From: Candidatus Ribeiella danica | Lineage (GTDB): Bacteria; Chloroflexota; Chloroflexia; Chloroflexales; Roseiflexaceae | Direction: 5' to 3' | Assembly: GCA_016717335.1 (NCBI GenBank) | Contig: JADKFS010000001.1 | Location: forward strand, 3,162,001 to 3,226,000 | Length of the DNA stretch: 64,000 nucleotides | In this document: positions 1 through 8,281 of the stretch, one piece after another | Layout of the letters: every line of letters starts with the position of its first letter | How positions within the stretch are numbered: position 1 is the stretch's first letter | Program-made: the position numbers and the translations under genes | The notes under the pieces: generated by a model | What the model saw: only the letters and a program-made list of their open reading frames with translations | Databases searched by the model: none | Told to the model about the DNA's origin: nothing

Positions 1-1169
1 TCGTTGCGCACCTGCGTGAAGATCGTCGGCTCGACGAACGGGCCGCGCTCGAACCCCGGCACCCGCGCGCGGTGGCCGCCGGTCGCCAGCGTGGCGCCCT
101 CGGCCCTGCCGATCGCGATATACTGCTCGACGGTCTCGCGCTGCTTCTCCGAGACCAGCGGCCCGACATCGGTCTCGAGGTCGAGCGGGTCGCCGATCCG
201 CAGGGTGCGCGTGCGCGCGACCAGGCGCTCCAGGAACTCGTCGTGCAGCGACTCGGGCACGAAGCAGCGCGTGCCGGCCTCGCAGCTCTGGCCGCCGTTG
301 AGGTACATGCCGAACAGCACGCCGTCGGTGGCCAGGTCCAGGTCGGCGTCGGGCATCACCAGGCTGGGCGATTTGCCGCCGAGCTCGAGCGTGGTGCGCT
401 TGACCGTCGCGCTGGCCAGCTCCATGATCCGCCGGCCAACCTCGGTCGAGCCGGTGAAGGAGATCTTGTCGACGTCGGGGTGGCGCACGATCGCCTCGCC
501 GACCTCGCCGCCCGGGCCAGTCACCAGGTTGACGACGCCGCGCGGCAGCAGCCCGCTCTCGTGGATCGCCTCGACCAGCATGATCGCGGTCAGGGGCGTG
601 TAGGAGGCCGGCTTCAGCACGATCGTGTTGCCGGTCGCCAGCGCCGGCGCGATCTTCCACACGGCCATGAGCATGGGGTAGTTCCACGGGATGATCTGGC
701 CGCACACGCCGATCGGCTCGCGCCAGACGAAGTTCCAGCTGACCGAGGGCACGTCGGTCCAGGGCAGCGGCTCGTAGGGCTGCCGGCGGGCCAGCTCGGC
801 GAACACGCGCAGGTGCTCGATCGACCACGGCACGTCGATGAAGGTCGATTTGCGCAGCGGGACGCCAAGGTTGCGCGACTCGATCTCGGCGAACTCGGCG
901 CTGCGCTCCTCGATCGCGTCGGCCAGCGCGTGCAGGATGCGGGCGCGCTCGGCCGGCGGCGTGTGCGGCCATGGGCCGGAGTCGAAGGCGCGGCGGGCGG
1001 CCCGCACCGCCCGGTGCACATCTTCGGCCGAGGCGCTGGCGACATGGGCCATCGGCCGCCCGTGCGCCGGCTCGTTCACCGACATAAGCTTGCCGCTCGC
1101 CGCGTCGCTCCAGCGCCCGTCGATGTACAGGCCATACCGAGGAAGATCGTCGGCTGGTTGAGTATCCAT
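1..1169 (-). CDS. Aldehyde dehydrogenase (NAD(P)+), 3' end outside window
   Basis: NAD(P)-dependent oxidation of an aldehyde to the acid; cytosolic. Translating the minus strand from ATG at 1169 gives 389 residues with no stop before the window edge, so about 100 C-terminal residues are missing compared with the usual ~490. The family signatures are visible: IIPWNYPM and the LKPA cofactor lysine region, the general-base glutamate in LELGGKS, and the catalytic cysteine in GGQSCEAGTRCF. The start is supported by GAGGAG about 8 nt upstream. The N-terminal style (YGLYIDGRW...) fits betaine-aldehyde/phenylacetaldehyde-type class I enzymes; the substrate cannot be told. No partner gene is visible; the next gene upstream is read in the same direction 196 bp away. 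Confidence 0.93.
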   Translation of the reverse strand, partial: MDTQPADDLPRYGLYIDGRWSDAASGKLMSVNEPAHGRPMAHVASASAEDVHRAVRAARRAFDSGPWPHTPPAERARILHALADAIEERSAEFAEIESRNLGVPLRKSTFIDVPWSIEHLRVFAELARRQPYEPLPWTDVPSVSWNFVWREPIGVCGQIIPWNYPMLMAVWKIAPALATGNTIVLKPASYTPLTAIMLVEAIHESGLLPRGVVNLVTGPGGEVGEAIVRHPDVDKISFTGSTEVGRRIMELASATVKRTTLELGGKSPSLVMPDADLDLATDGVLFGMYLNGGQSCEAGTRCFVPESLHDEFLERLVARTRTLRIGDPLDLETDVGPLVSEKQRETVEQYIAIGRAEGATLATGGHRARVPGFERGPFVEPTIFTQVRN

Positions 1170-1276
1170 ACCACTTGCTCCTCGCGTTGGGGGCCCTGCT
1201 GCTTCGCGTCATATTATCAGAAATGGTGCGCAGCGGCAAGCGCTGCTGCCCCTGCGCTCAGGGCTCGTGCAACGTC

Positions 1277-1340
1277 GACCCTCACCCCCCTTGCCCCCCT
1301 CTCCCGCGCGCAGGAGAGGGGGGAAGGGGGTGGAGTCATC
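1277..1340. repeat. C-rich palindromic intergenic repeat (element A)
   Basis: A C-rich half (CCCTCACCCCCC ... CTCTCCCGCGCG) followed by its G-rich counterpart (AGGAGAGGGGGGAAGGGGGTGG). It is the same type as the repeats near 53111, 57062, 57943 and 62719. It lies between two leftward genes and could act as a hairpin terminator for the GT39-like gene. Confidence 0.7.
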
Positions 1341-1365
1341 TGCCGCAGTGCAAACGGGAGGTGTT

Positions 1366-2916
1366 TCACTTCGGCACGTACGTGAAGATCGTATCGCGGA
1401 ACTCCAGGCGGTAGTGCGCGCGGATCGCCGCCAGCATCTCGTCGGTCCAGCGCCCGGAGGGGTCGCTCGTCTCGCGCTCGAGGTTCAGCGGGAGGAGGAT
1501 GGCGCTGAACCGGCGCTCGGCGATCTCCCGCAGCAGGCCGCTCTGGTCCCACACGCCGCTGCGCGCGGCCGGCCCCATGGTCGATGGGTCGTCGTAGCGC
1601 AGCGGCCGGCCGGCCGCGAACAGCAGCCCCACGTCGTCGGCCAGAACTTCGCCCGGCGCCGCGCGCAGGTAGGTCAGGTAGCGCGCGGGCGGGTCGTCGG
1701 GCGCCAGCTCGCCGAGGTACCACTGCTGCGGCTGATAGGCCAGCGCGATCTGGCCGCCGAGCAGCCCCAGCAGCAGCAGCGCGGCCGGGTTACGCCGGGC
1801 CAGCAGCTCGGCCATCCAGCCGGCAGCGCAGCTCGCCAGCAGCGCGAGCGCGAGCAGAGTCTCGAGCAGGTGATTGTGGTTGGCGCCGGTCTCGGAGGCG
1901 CCGAGCAGGGTCAGCGGCGCGACCAGCGCGTAGCAGGCCGGCACCAGCGCGCGCCCGGTGCGCAGCGCGCGCGCCACCAGCGCCGCGGCGAGGAGGGCCG
2001 CCGGCCAGTAGGGCGCCAGCAGCTCGACGAACTTGATCAGCAGCGCGGTCGAGCGCCACTCGCTGCGGTGCAGGCCCCAGACATGCGCGGAGTACTGGAA
2101 CCCGGTGACGCCGTCGAGCAGCGCCCAGACGCCGAGCGCCAGCGCCGCGTAGGTCAGTCCGAAGACGAGCGTGCGCCAGCGGATCGGCAGCCGCCCGACA
2201 TAGTCGGCGCGCGCGCGCAGGCGCGGCGGCGCGCGGTCGAACGCCCGCACGTCGGCGGTCAGCAGCGCCAGGCCGCACGCCAGCGGCGCCGCGATGGCGG
2301 TCTGCTTGGTGAAGAAGGCCAGCACGAAGCATCCGGCAACGACGGACCAGCGCCAAACGTTTGAACGTTGAGGGTCGCCCATCGCTCGGGTGGCGAGGTA
2401 GAGCCCCAGCGCGGTCAGCAGCAGTGCCAGCATGTCCGGCTTGATCCGGGTGGCCCACAGCAGCGCCGGGGGCGCGCTCAGGAACAGCGCCGCGCCGATC
2501 AGCCCGCCCAGCCACGCGCCCCCGGCGCGGCGGGCTGTCAGGATGATCAGAGCTGCGACGCCCAGCGTGGCGATCAGCGAGATCAGCCGGCCGCTCCAGA
2601 ACACGTGCGGCCCGGCAAACCGATCGGCCAGCGCCAGCAGCAGCGCGTGCAGGGGCGGGTAGGGCGCGGAGACGAAGCGGAGCTGCTGGAGCGGCTGGTA
2701 GAGCGGCTCGCCGGCACGCAGCAGGCGCGCCTCGTGCAGCAGCGTGCCTTCGAGTCCATCGTGGGGGTACGGGTAGCCTAGCAGCGCAGCAAGGCGCGCC
2801 AGCGCCTTCCAGAGCAGCGGCAGGGCCGCCAGGGTCAGCACGGCCAGAACGGCTCGCGCCATCAATTGAGCAGAGTCGCGCCGGCCCGGGCGCGCTGGTG
2901 ATGAAATGTCAGGCAT
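1366..2916 (-). CDS. GT39-like polytopic membrane glycosyltransferase
   Basis: 516-residue integral membrane protein with about ten hydrophobic segments. The N-terminal loop after the first membrane span carries an acidic pair (DGLEGT, residues ~53-58) followed by LLRAGEPLYQ, and a second loop reads APYPPLHALLLAL. This arrangement is typical of GT-C enzymes of the GT39/ArnT group, which use lipid-linked sugars on the outer face of the membrane. Acceptor and sugar are unknown. The ATG at 2916 has no convincing Shine-Dalgarno; an internal ATG at 2862 just before the first membrane span is an alternative start. A stretch at about 2359-2376 (encoding QRSNV) matches a tandem-repeat motif that is otherwise intergenic near 59503. 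Confidence 0.75.
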   Translation of the reverse strand: MPDISSPARPGRRDSAQLMARAVLAVLTLAALPLLWKALARLAALLGYPYPHDGLEGTLLHEARLLRAGEPLYQPLQQLRFVSAPYPPLHALLLALADRFAGPHVFWSGRLISLIATLGVAALIILTARRAGGAWLGGLIGAALFLSAPPALLWATRIKPDMLALLLTALGLYLATRAMGDPQRSNVWRWSVVAGCFVLAFFTKQTAIAAPLACGLALLTADVRAFDRAPPRLRARADYVGRLPIRWRTLVFGLTYAALALGVWALLDGVTGFQYSAHVWGLHRSEWRSTALLIKFVELLAPYWPAALLAAALVARALRTGRALVPACYALVAPLTLLGASETGANHNHLLETLLALALLASCAAGWMAELLARRNPAALLLLGLLGGQIALAYQPQQWYLGELAPDDPPARYLTYLRAAPGEVLADDVGLLFAAGRPLRYDDPSTMGPAARSGVWDQSGLLREIAERRFSAILLPLNLERETSDPSGRWTDEMLAAIRAHYRLEFRDTIFTYVPK

Positions 2917-3400
2917 AGGTCATTCGTCAGCGGAGCTGCGCGCCTTTTCAGACGGCTTCGAAGGTATAAAGATATTGCAGGATCAGCACGTTTTTCGATC
3001 TTGTGGTATACTAAGCCTATCCCACTACGTGCGGCCCCGCCGCGTTGGCGCCACGTTGTTCGAGTCACCACAATAGCACATCCTTCGGATCCGTGCTGTT
3101 ACTGAAACAAGGTGTTGATCAACACCTGACTGCACCAGCCGGGAGGCTGCACAGTCGCTGCGCGCTCGCTCGTCCGGCACATCCCGCCCGATACTCGCTG
3201 CGCCCCGCCGCTACAGCTGGCCTGGCGATTATTTCGCGGAACAGCACTTGCAGGTCATGATCCGAATGCAGGGCAGGCGAGCAAACCCGCCTGACTGCTC
3301 TGATCTACTCTTTGCCCGCTGTTGTCGGCCTGGGTCAGTCGAGCAGCCCGGCAACCATCGACTCGCGCACGTACCATAGCTCAGATAAAAGGAAGGTTCA
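2917..3400. other. 484-bp intergenic region with a perfect 16-bp palindrome
   Basis: Divergent spacer between the GT39-like gene and rluB. An extended -10 box (TGGTATACT, 3004-3012, plus strand) is present but lies ~390 nt from rluB. GGTGTTGATCAACACC at 3111-3126 is a perfect palindrome, the shape of a dimeric repressor operator. I recognise no RNA gene and no small ORF with a good start here. Confidence 0.4.
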
Positions 3401-5263
3401 TTGAGCGCAGAACGATTACAGAAGGTGCTGGCTAGCTCCGGCATCGCCTCGCGGCGCGACTGTGAGGAGCTGATCAGCGCCGGCCGTGTGTCGGTGAATG
3501 GAAAAGTCGTGCTGGTCGCCGGCACGCGTGTCGACGCGGAGCAAGATGAGATTGCCGTCGACGGGCGGCCGATCGGGGCGATCAGCCCGCGCAGCTATGT
3601 CATGCTCCACAAGCCGACCGGCGTGGTCTCTACCGCCGACGACCCGCAGGGCCGCCCCACGGTAGTCGAGATGGTCGATCTGCCGACCCGCCTGTTCCCG
3701 GTGGGCCGGCTCGACTACGATAGCGAGGGGCTGCTGATTTTGACCGACGACGGCGAGCTGACCCAGCGGCTCACTCACCCCAGCTACCAGATTGAGAAAG
3801 AGTATCGCGCTCTGCTCGACCAGGCGCCCTCGGCCGATGCGATCCGTGAGTGGCGCACGGGTGTGGCGCTGGAAGGGCTTGCGACCGCCCCAGCCTGGGT
3901 CGAGCTGCTGGAACGCGCCGAGGAGGGCGCCTGGGTGCGGGTCGTGCTCCACGAAGGACGCAAGCGCCAGATCCGCGAGGTGGCAAAGCTGCTGGGCTAT
4001 GACGTGCAGCGGCTGATTCGCGTGCGCGAAGGCCCGCTGCTGCTTGGCGATCTGCCGCCGGGTGAGTGGCGCCGCCTGACCGACGAAGAGGTCGAGGTGC
4101 TCTGGTCGCACGTCGGCGGGCGCGACTCGGAGCGGCCCGGCGATGTTGCCGACACCGATCGCGCGGCCACGCCGCCTACCGAGCGCCCGCGCGCGCGCCG
4201 CGCCGCGGCACCCGCCGATGGCGACACGGCGCCCACCCGCCGCCCGGCGCGCCCGAGTGCCCGCCGCGCTGCTGCTGAAGCGCCCGACGCACCCGACGCC
4301 GCAAACGACCAGCAGCCTGCGCCGCCCGCACGGCAGAGCGGTAATGAGCGATCTGAGCCGCGCCGCGACGACCGGCCCTACGAGGCGCGCGGGCCACGCC
4401 GCGACGATCGGCCCTACGAGGCGCGCGGGCCACGCCGCGACGACCGGCCGGCCGACACACGCGGGCCACGCCGCGACGACCGGCCGGCCGACACACGCGG
4501 GCCACGCCGCGACGACCGGCCGGCCGATACACGCGGGCCACGCCGCGACGACCGCCCGGCCGACACACGCGGGCCACGCCGCGACGATCGCCCGGCCGAT
4601 ACACGCGGGCCACGCCGCGACGACCGCCCGGCCGACACACGCGGGCCACGGCGTGACGACCGGCCCTACGACGCACGCGGGCCACGCCGCGACGACCGCC
4701 CGGCCGATACACGCGGGCCACGCCGCGACGATCGACCGTATGATGCGCGCGGGCCACGCCGCGACGATCGACCGTATGATGCGCGCGGGCCACGCCGCGA
4801 CGATCGACCGTATGATGCGCGCGGGCCACGCCGCGACGATCGACCGTATGATGCGCGCGGGCCGCGCCGCGACGATCGACCGTATGATGCGCGCGGGCCG
4901 CGCCGCGACGACAGACGACCCTACGACGCGCGCGGGCCACGCCGCGACGACCGGCCCGCTGCCCCTCCCGCCCAGAATACCCCTGGCCCTGGGCGCGAAG
5001 AATCGGCCGGCGCCGGAGATGCTCCGCGGCGTGAGGCGTATCCCGATCCCGGAAACGAGCGCGCTGCACCGCCGCGTCGGGAAGATAAGCGCGGGCCAAG
5101 CCGCGAGTGGCAGGAGCGGTCGGCCAATGAGAAGCGCGACGCCAGCCGGCACTCGCCGCTGCGCGGCCAGCGCTCGACACGCTTCAAAGACCGTGGCATG
5201 CGGCGAACCGGTTTTCCGTTCCGCGCGCCGCGCCCGAAGGACGAGGGAGACGAGCGCTCATAG
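3401..5263 (+). CDS. rluB: 23S rRNA pseudouridine synthase, RluB/RsuA family, with arginine-rich repeat tail
   Basis: Converts a uridine of ribosomal RNA to pseudouridine. Residues 1-60 form an S4 RNA-binding domain (RLQKVLASSGIASRRDCEELI). Residues ~65-235 form the synthase domain with the catalytic aspartate in GRLDYDSEGLLILTDDGE and the C-terminal signature GRKRQIREVAKLLGYDVQRLIRVREG. TTG start at 3401, preceded by GGAAGG at 5 nt. Family members are ~240-300 residues; this one has 620. Its tail (residues ~245-620) is charged and disordered and contains about 17 tandem copies of a 12-residue unit RGPRRDDRPxDx (DNA 4357-4970). The tail resembles RGG/arginine-rich RNA-binding extensions. Long ORFs on the other frames here are shadows of the repeat. 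Confidence 0.93.
   Translation: MSAERLQKVLASSGIASRRDCEELISAGRVSVNGKVVLVAGTRVDAEQDEIAVDGRPIGAISPRSYVMLHKPTGVVSTADDPQGRPTVVEMVDLPTRLFPVGRLDYDSEGLLILTDDGELTQRLTHPSYQIEKEYRALLDQAPSADAIREWRTGVALEGLATAPAWVELLERAEEGAWVRVVLHEGRKRQIREVAKLLGYDVQRLIRVREGPLLLGDLPPGEWRRLTDEEVEVLWSHVGGRDSERPGDVADTDRAATPPTERPRARRAAAPADGDTAPTRRPARPSARRAAAEAPDAPDAANDQQPAPPARQSGNERSEPRRDDRPYEARGPRRDDRPYEARGPRRDDRPADTRGPRRDDRPADTRGPRRDDRPADTRGPRRDDRPADTRGPRRDDRPADTRGPRRDDRPADTRGPRRDDRPYDARGPRRDDRPADTRGPRRDDRPYDARGPRRDDRPYDARGPRRDDRPYDARGPRRDDRPYDARGPRRDDRPYDARGPRRDDRRPYDARGPRRDDRPAAPPAQNTPGPGREESAGAGDAPRREAYPDPGNERAAPPRREDKRGPSREWQERSANEKRDASRHSPLRGQRSTRFKDRGMRRTGFPFRAPRPKDEGDERS
4357..4970 (+). repeat. 36-bp coding minisatellite in the rluB tail
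   Basis: About 17 tandem copies of a 36-bp unit encoding RGPRRDDRP followed by YEA, ADT or YDA. ADT-type copies cluster first (six in a row), then YDA-type copies (five nearly identical in a row), which suggests block duplication. One copy carries an extra arginine codon (DDRRPYDA). The frame is kept throughout. Confidence 0.95.
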
Positions 5264-5312
5264 GTCGTTTCCACGACTGGCGCTATTGTCTCGCACGAAG
5301 CTGATCGGGAAC

Positions 5313-5348
5313 TGGGGTCTGGGTGGGCGAAGCTCGCACCAGACCCCA
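5313..5348. terminator. Hairpin between convergent genes
   Basis: TGGGGTCTGG (5313-5322) pairs with CCAGACCCCA (5339-5348) around a 16-nt loop containing GCGAAGC. It lies between the convergent rluB and CAP-domain genes, so it may stop transcription from both sides. There is no clear U-tract. Confidence 0.5.
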
Positions 5349-5491
5349 CCCGGAACGGTACAGCCACAGCTCCATGACCCACTGCGCTGTTTCTTCATCC
5401 ACTTCAAGTTTATAAGCCGATCGGCGTGACCATGACCGGTGGAGTGTGCAACTGATGAGCTGCGCACCCCCTCGTCGCTGCGTCAACACTT

Positions 5492-6190
5492 TTATGTGCC
5501 CGCACGGCGCGAAAAATCGGCGGTCCAGTAGTGGATATTGCCGCTTGGATCATCGGCGGCGTAGCAGTACCCCGCGCCGACCTCGCGCTGATCGGCGTCG
5601 AGGATGTTGCGCCGGTGCCAGCCCTCCGGCGGCTCGTCCATCCAGATCGCTACGACCGCCACCGGGTCGGTGAGGCCCACCGCGATGCTCTCGCTCGGCC
5701 ACTGCCAGGGCGGGTCGGCGCCGGCAAGCCGCTCGGCCAACGTTCGGCCGTCGGAAGAGGCGTGCGAGATCACACCGTGCGCCGCGAGGTCGCAGCTGTG
5801 CGCCCGCGCCGCGGCGCTAAGCTCGGGGCTGTGCTGGTATGCCGGCAGGCCGTTCGATGCGCGCACCCGGTTGATCTCGACGACGAGCAGCGCCTCTAGC
5901 TTGGACGGCTCGGCGGGTGGGCCTGCGGCAGGTTCGAGCGGGGCTGATGTCGGTGTGGCGGCTGGGCTGGTGGGGGGCGTCGGGTTGGCGCTGGGCGCGG
6001 GTCGCGCCGTCGAGGTCAGCGGCACGATCGGCCCTATCTCGGCCGGGTGCCTGGCGACGAAGGCGGTGGGGAGCGACGCGGGCGAGCGATTGGCCGTCGC
6101 TTCGCCGCCGCAGCCGCCCCCGAAGACAAGACACAGCGCAGCCGTGAGCAGAGCTGCTACGCCTGGCGCTAGACGCTCAGGGCGTCCCAA
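5492..6190 (-). CDS. CAP/SCP-domain secreted protein, probable lipoprotein
   Basis: 232 residues: a hydrophobic leader ending in a cysteine (LCLVFGGGC, a loose lipobox), a Pro/Thr/Ala-rich linker (~30-85), then a CAP domain (INRVRASNGLPAYQHSPELSAAARAHSCDLAAHGVISHASSDG ... SESIAVG ... WMDEPPEGWHRRNILD). Bacterial CAP proteins are extracellular; their biochemical role is poorly known. I place the start at TTG 6190, overlapping the stop of the upstream paralogue by 14 nt (translational coupling). A longer reading frame upstream is only a shadow of that gene. The pair looks like a tandem duplication. Confidence 0.8.
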   Translation of the reverse strand: MGRPERLAPGVAALLTAALCLVFGGGCGGEATANRSPASLPTAFVARHPAEIGPIVPLTSTARPAPSANPTPPTSPAATPTSAPLEPAAGPPAEPSKLEALLVVEINRVRASNGLPAYQHSPELSAAARAHSCDLAAHGVISHASSDGRTLAERLAGADPPWQWPSESIAVGLTDPVAVVAIWMDEPPEGWHRRNILDADQREVGAGYCYAADDPSGNIHYWTADFSRRAGT

Positions 6191-6770
6191 GATCCAGCGT
6201 CCAGTAGTGATAGAATGGGCCGCCGATCTGGCCGTTGAACAGCCGCACGTTCGGCTGGTCGTCCGCCTGGTAGTAGTAGCCGATCCCCGCGTCGCGCAGG
6301 CCGCAGTTCCAGATGTTGTTGCGATGCATAGTGCTCCCCATCCAGTGGCTGACAACCGCCTGGGCGGTCGAGTCGCCCGCCGCGATATTCTCGGCAAGCT
6401 GGGAGTAGGTGTAGCCCGTGTCCAGGATGCGCGAGACCATGGTCGAGCCATCCGAGCCGTCGTGGCTGAACAGGTCGCCGAGGGCCATGTCAGAGCTGTG
6501 GCGGTAGGCTGCGTCGCTCAGCTTGATAGAGATCGCCAGCTGCGGGCAGCTGTGGAGGGTGCGCTGCTGATTGATCAGGTCGATCGCTTCCTGCTCGATC
6601 GGGCTGGGCATGTGCCCGCCCGGCAGAATGCTGATCAGCGGGAGATACACGATTGGCTGTGGCGCGCTCTGCATCTGTTGTCGCGCGATCGTCGGCACGA
6701 CATCGAGCAAGAGTGCGATCAGCAGCAAGGTGGCCAAGCCAAAGCGCACGTGACGAGTTGAGAAGTGCAT
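6177..6770 (-). CDS. CAP/SCP-domain secreted protein
   Basis: 197 residues: signal peptide (FGLATLLLIALLLDVVPTIA), then a CAP domain (IDLINQQRTLHSCPQLAISIKLSDAAYRHSSDMALGDLFSHDGSDGS ... LAENIAAG ... SHWMGSTMHRNNIW). The conserved His and Glu positions of CAP domains are seen in FSHDG, AENIA and MHRNNI. ATG at 6770 follows GGAGAG at 5 nt. First gene of a two-gene unit with the CAP lipoprotein downstream; a good sigma-70 promoter lies at 6818-6845. Confidence 0.88.
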   Translation of the reverse strand: MHFSTRHVRFGLATLLLIALLLDVVPTIARQQMQSAPQPIVYLPLISILPGGHMPSPIEQEAIDLINQQRTLHSCPQLAISIKLSDAAYRHSSDMALGDLFSHDGSDGSTMVSRILDTGYTYSQLAENIAAGDSTAQAVVSHWMGSTMHRNNIWNCGLRDAGIGYYYQADDQPNVRLFNGQIGGPFYHYWTLDLGTP

Positions 6771-6817
6771 GGGTGCTCTCCGGTATATTGGGGTTGAAAA
6801 GCCGTGCGATGGTCCAT

Positions 6818-6845
6818 AGTATAGCGTGGTTTAACTGTTTGTAAA
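6818..6845 (-). promoter_or_regulatory. Sigma-70-type promoter for the CAP-domain pair
   Basis: On the minus strand, -35 TTTACA (6840-6845), 16-nt spacer, -10 TATACT (6818-6823). The predicted start is about 40 nt upstream of the ATG at 6770. Confidence 0.65.
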
Positions 6846-6960
6846 TAGTACCGGGGTCCTTTTAGCGGCTGTACGAGCAGGGAGGCGCGGCGGCGCCGGG
6901 CCGCTTCACTATGGCGGACGAGCGCGCCGCCGCACCGCCGCAGCCAAGGATGAGCAGAGG

Positions 6961-7635
6961 ATGAAATCTGAAGCAGAGACGACCGGCCAGCCGCGGGCGC
7001 AGGCGGATGGGTATCCGCCCGGCGCGCTCGATCACCTGCGAAGCGCCGACCCGGTGCTGGCGGGCTTGATCGAGCGCTACGGCGTTGTGACGCGCGAGCG
7101 CAGCCGGCCGCCGTTCTATGCGCTGATGGCTGCGATCGTGGGGCAGCAGATCTCGGTCAAAGCCGCGGCGGCGATCATGGGGCGGCTGATTGGCCTGTTC
7201 CCGGAGGGACAGCTTGTCGAGCCGGCGGCGCTGGCGGCCGTCACGCCGGAGCAGCTGCGCGCGGTCGGGCTCTCGGCGGCTAAGGCGCGCTCCATGCACG
7301 ACCTGGCCGAAAAGGTCGCCAGCCGCGCGGTCGACCTTGAGCGGCTGCCACTGCTGCCGGACGAGGATGTGATCGAGATCCTCTGCCAGGTACGGGGCAT
7401 CGGCCGCTGGACCGCCGAGATGTTCCTGATCTTCTCGCTCGGGCGGCTCGACGTGCTAGCCGTGGACGACCTGGGGCTGCGGGCCGGCATCCAGCGCGCG
7501 TATGGCCTCGCTCAGCTGCCGCGGCCCGCCGAGGTGCGCGCTCTGGCCGAGCCCTGGCGCCCCTACCGCACGATCGCGACGCTCTACCTGTGGGAGCACC
7601 TGCACAATACTCCTCTCTCGTCGCCTATACAGTAG
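6961..7635 (+). CDS. DNA-3-methyladenine glycosylase II, AlkA-like
   Basis: Base-excision repair glycosylase of the HhH-GPD superfamily that removes alkylated bases. 224 residues. Signatures: AAIVGQQISVKAAAAI (helix supporting the active site), the helix-hairpin-helix in EILCQVRGIGRWTAEMFLIF, and the catalytic aspartate in LAVDDLGLRAG. It lacks the N-terminal domain of E. coli AlkA, like many short bacterial versions. Single gene; it ends against a strong hairpin shared with the convergent pspC. Confidence 0.92.
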   Translation: MKSEAETTGQPRAQADGYPPGALDHLRSADPVLAGLIERYGVVTRERSRPPFYALMAAIVGQQISVKAAAAIMGRLIGLFPEGQLVEPAALAAVTPEQLRAVGLSAAKARSMHDLAEKVASRAVDLERLPLLPDEDVIEILCQVRGIGRWTAEMFLIFSLGRLDVLAVDDLGLRAGIQRAYGLAQLPRPAEVRALAEPWRPYRTIATLYLWEHLHNTPLSSPIQ

Positions 7636-7799
7636 CACGTGGGTGCAACCAGCGTTGTTGCAATGTCGATGAAGCTGTGCCCCACCCCCGAATCCCCACC
7701 AGAACTGACGCTGCGTGAGCCCTGTGGGCGCAACAACAAAACTTGCGCGGGCGGGATAACCTGACGCGTGACCGCGCGGTGGTAGTGCGTGAATGCAAC

Positions 7800-7833
7800 A
7801 GCGGGCGCGCGGGAGAAATCCCGCGCGCCCGCT
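7800..7833. terminator. 15-bp perfect hairpin between alkA-like and pspC genes
   Basis: Arms 7800-7814 and 7819-7833 are perfectly complementary and enclose a GAAA tetraloop. Located between convergent genes; probably a bidirectional terminator, although no U-tract follows. Confidence 0.65.
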
Positions 7834-7856
7834 GGCCGTCTCGTCTTATGTGTCGG

Positions 7857-8153
7857 CTAGGAGTTGAACATGTTGCGAACCCGCTGCACCAGCGACTCGG
7901 CCGCCTCCTGCATCTCGCCGACGCTCTCGCGCACCTGGTCGCGCGCCTCGACGGCCACGCTGCCCTCGTTCGGCACCAGCAGCCACATGATCAGGTAGAG
8001 CACGATCCCGACGCCGTTTATAAACCCGAGCGCCAGGAAGCCCAGCCGGACGAACAGCGGGTCGATATTGAACACCGCCGCCAGGCCGCCCGCCACGCCG
8101 GCGATCATTCGATCGCTGCGGCTACGATATAAGCGCTTGCCCTGCATAGTCAT
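7857..8153 (-). CDS. pspC: PspC-domain membrane protein
   Basis: 98 residues. The PspC domain is clear: KRLYRSRSDRMIAGVAGGLAAVFNIDPLFVRLGF, followed by one membrane segment (FINGVGIVLYLIMWLLVP) and an amphipathic C-terminal tail. PspC proteins sense or transmit envelope stress. It stands alone; no pspA is near. Confidence 0.92.
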   Translation of the reverse strand: MTMQGKRLYRSRSDRMIAGVAGGLAAVFNIDPLFVRLGFLALGFINGVGIVLYLIMWLLVPNEGSVAVEARDQVRESVGEMQEAAESLVQRVRNMFNS

Positions 8154-8281
8154 ACCTCTTCTGTGGGCGGAGCCGCGCAGGCGGTCCCGCTATCTACCAG
8201 ATCCACTTGAAGATCTGGCACACTGTCGATTGTCTGCCGGTATGACGTGGCGTGGCGGGGGAATGTTGCGCGCCGGCCGGC

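Noticed and set aside
72..1385. 437-residue plus-strand frame at the left edge
   Set aside because: It lies antisense to the aldehyde dehydrogenase, whose catalytic motifs are unmistakable on the minus strand.
4357..4970. CRISPR array (regular 36-bp repeats)
   Set aside because: Units are directly joined without spacers and keep one coding frame; no cas genes are near.
3416..5152. 578-residue open frame on the minus strand across rluB, and a 428-residue plus-strand frame at 4143-5429
   Set aside because: Both are produced by the 36-bp repeat, which stays open in several frames. Their sequences are simple Val/Ala/Arg or His/Ala repeats without any domain.
6191..6451. N-terminal extension of the CAP lipoprotein to 6451
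   Set aside because: These codons are the shadow of the upstream CAP gene; the hydrophobic leader begins near 6190.
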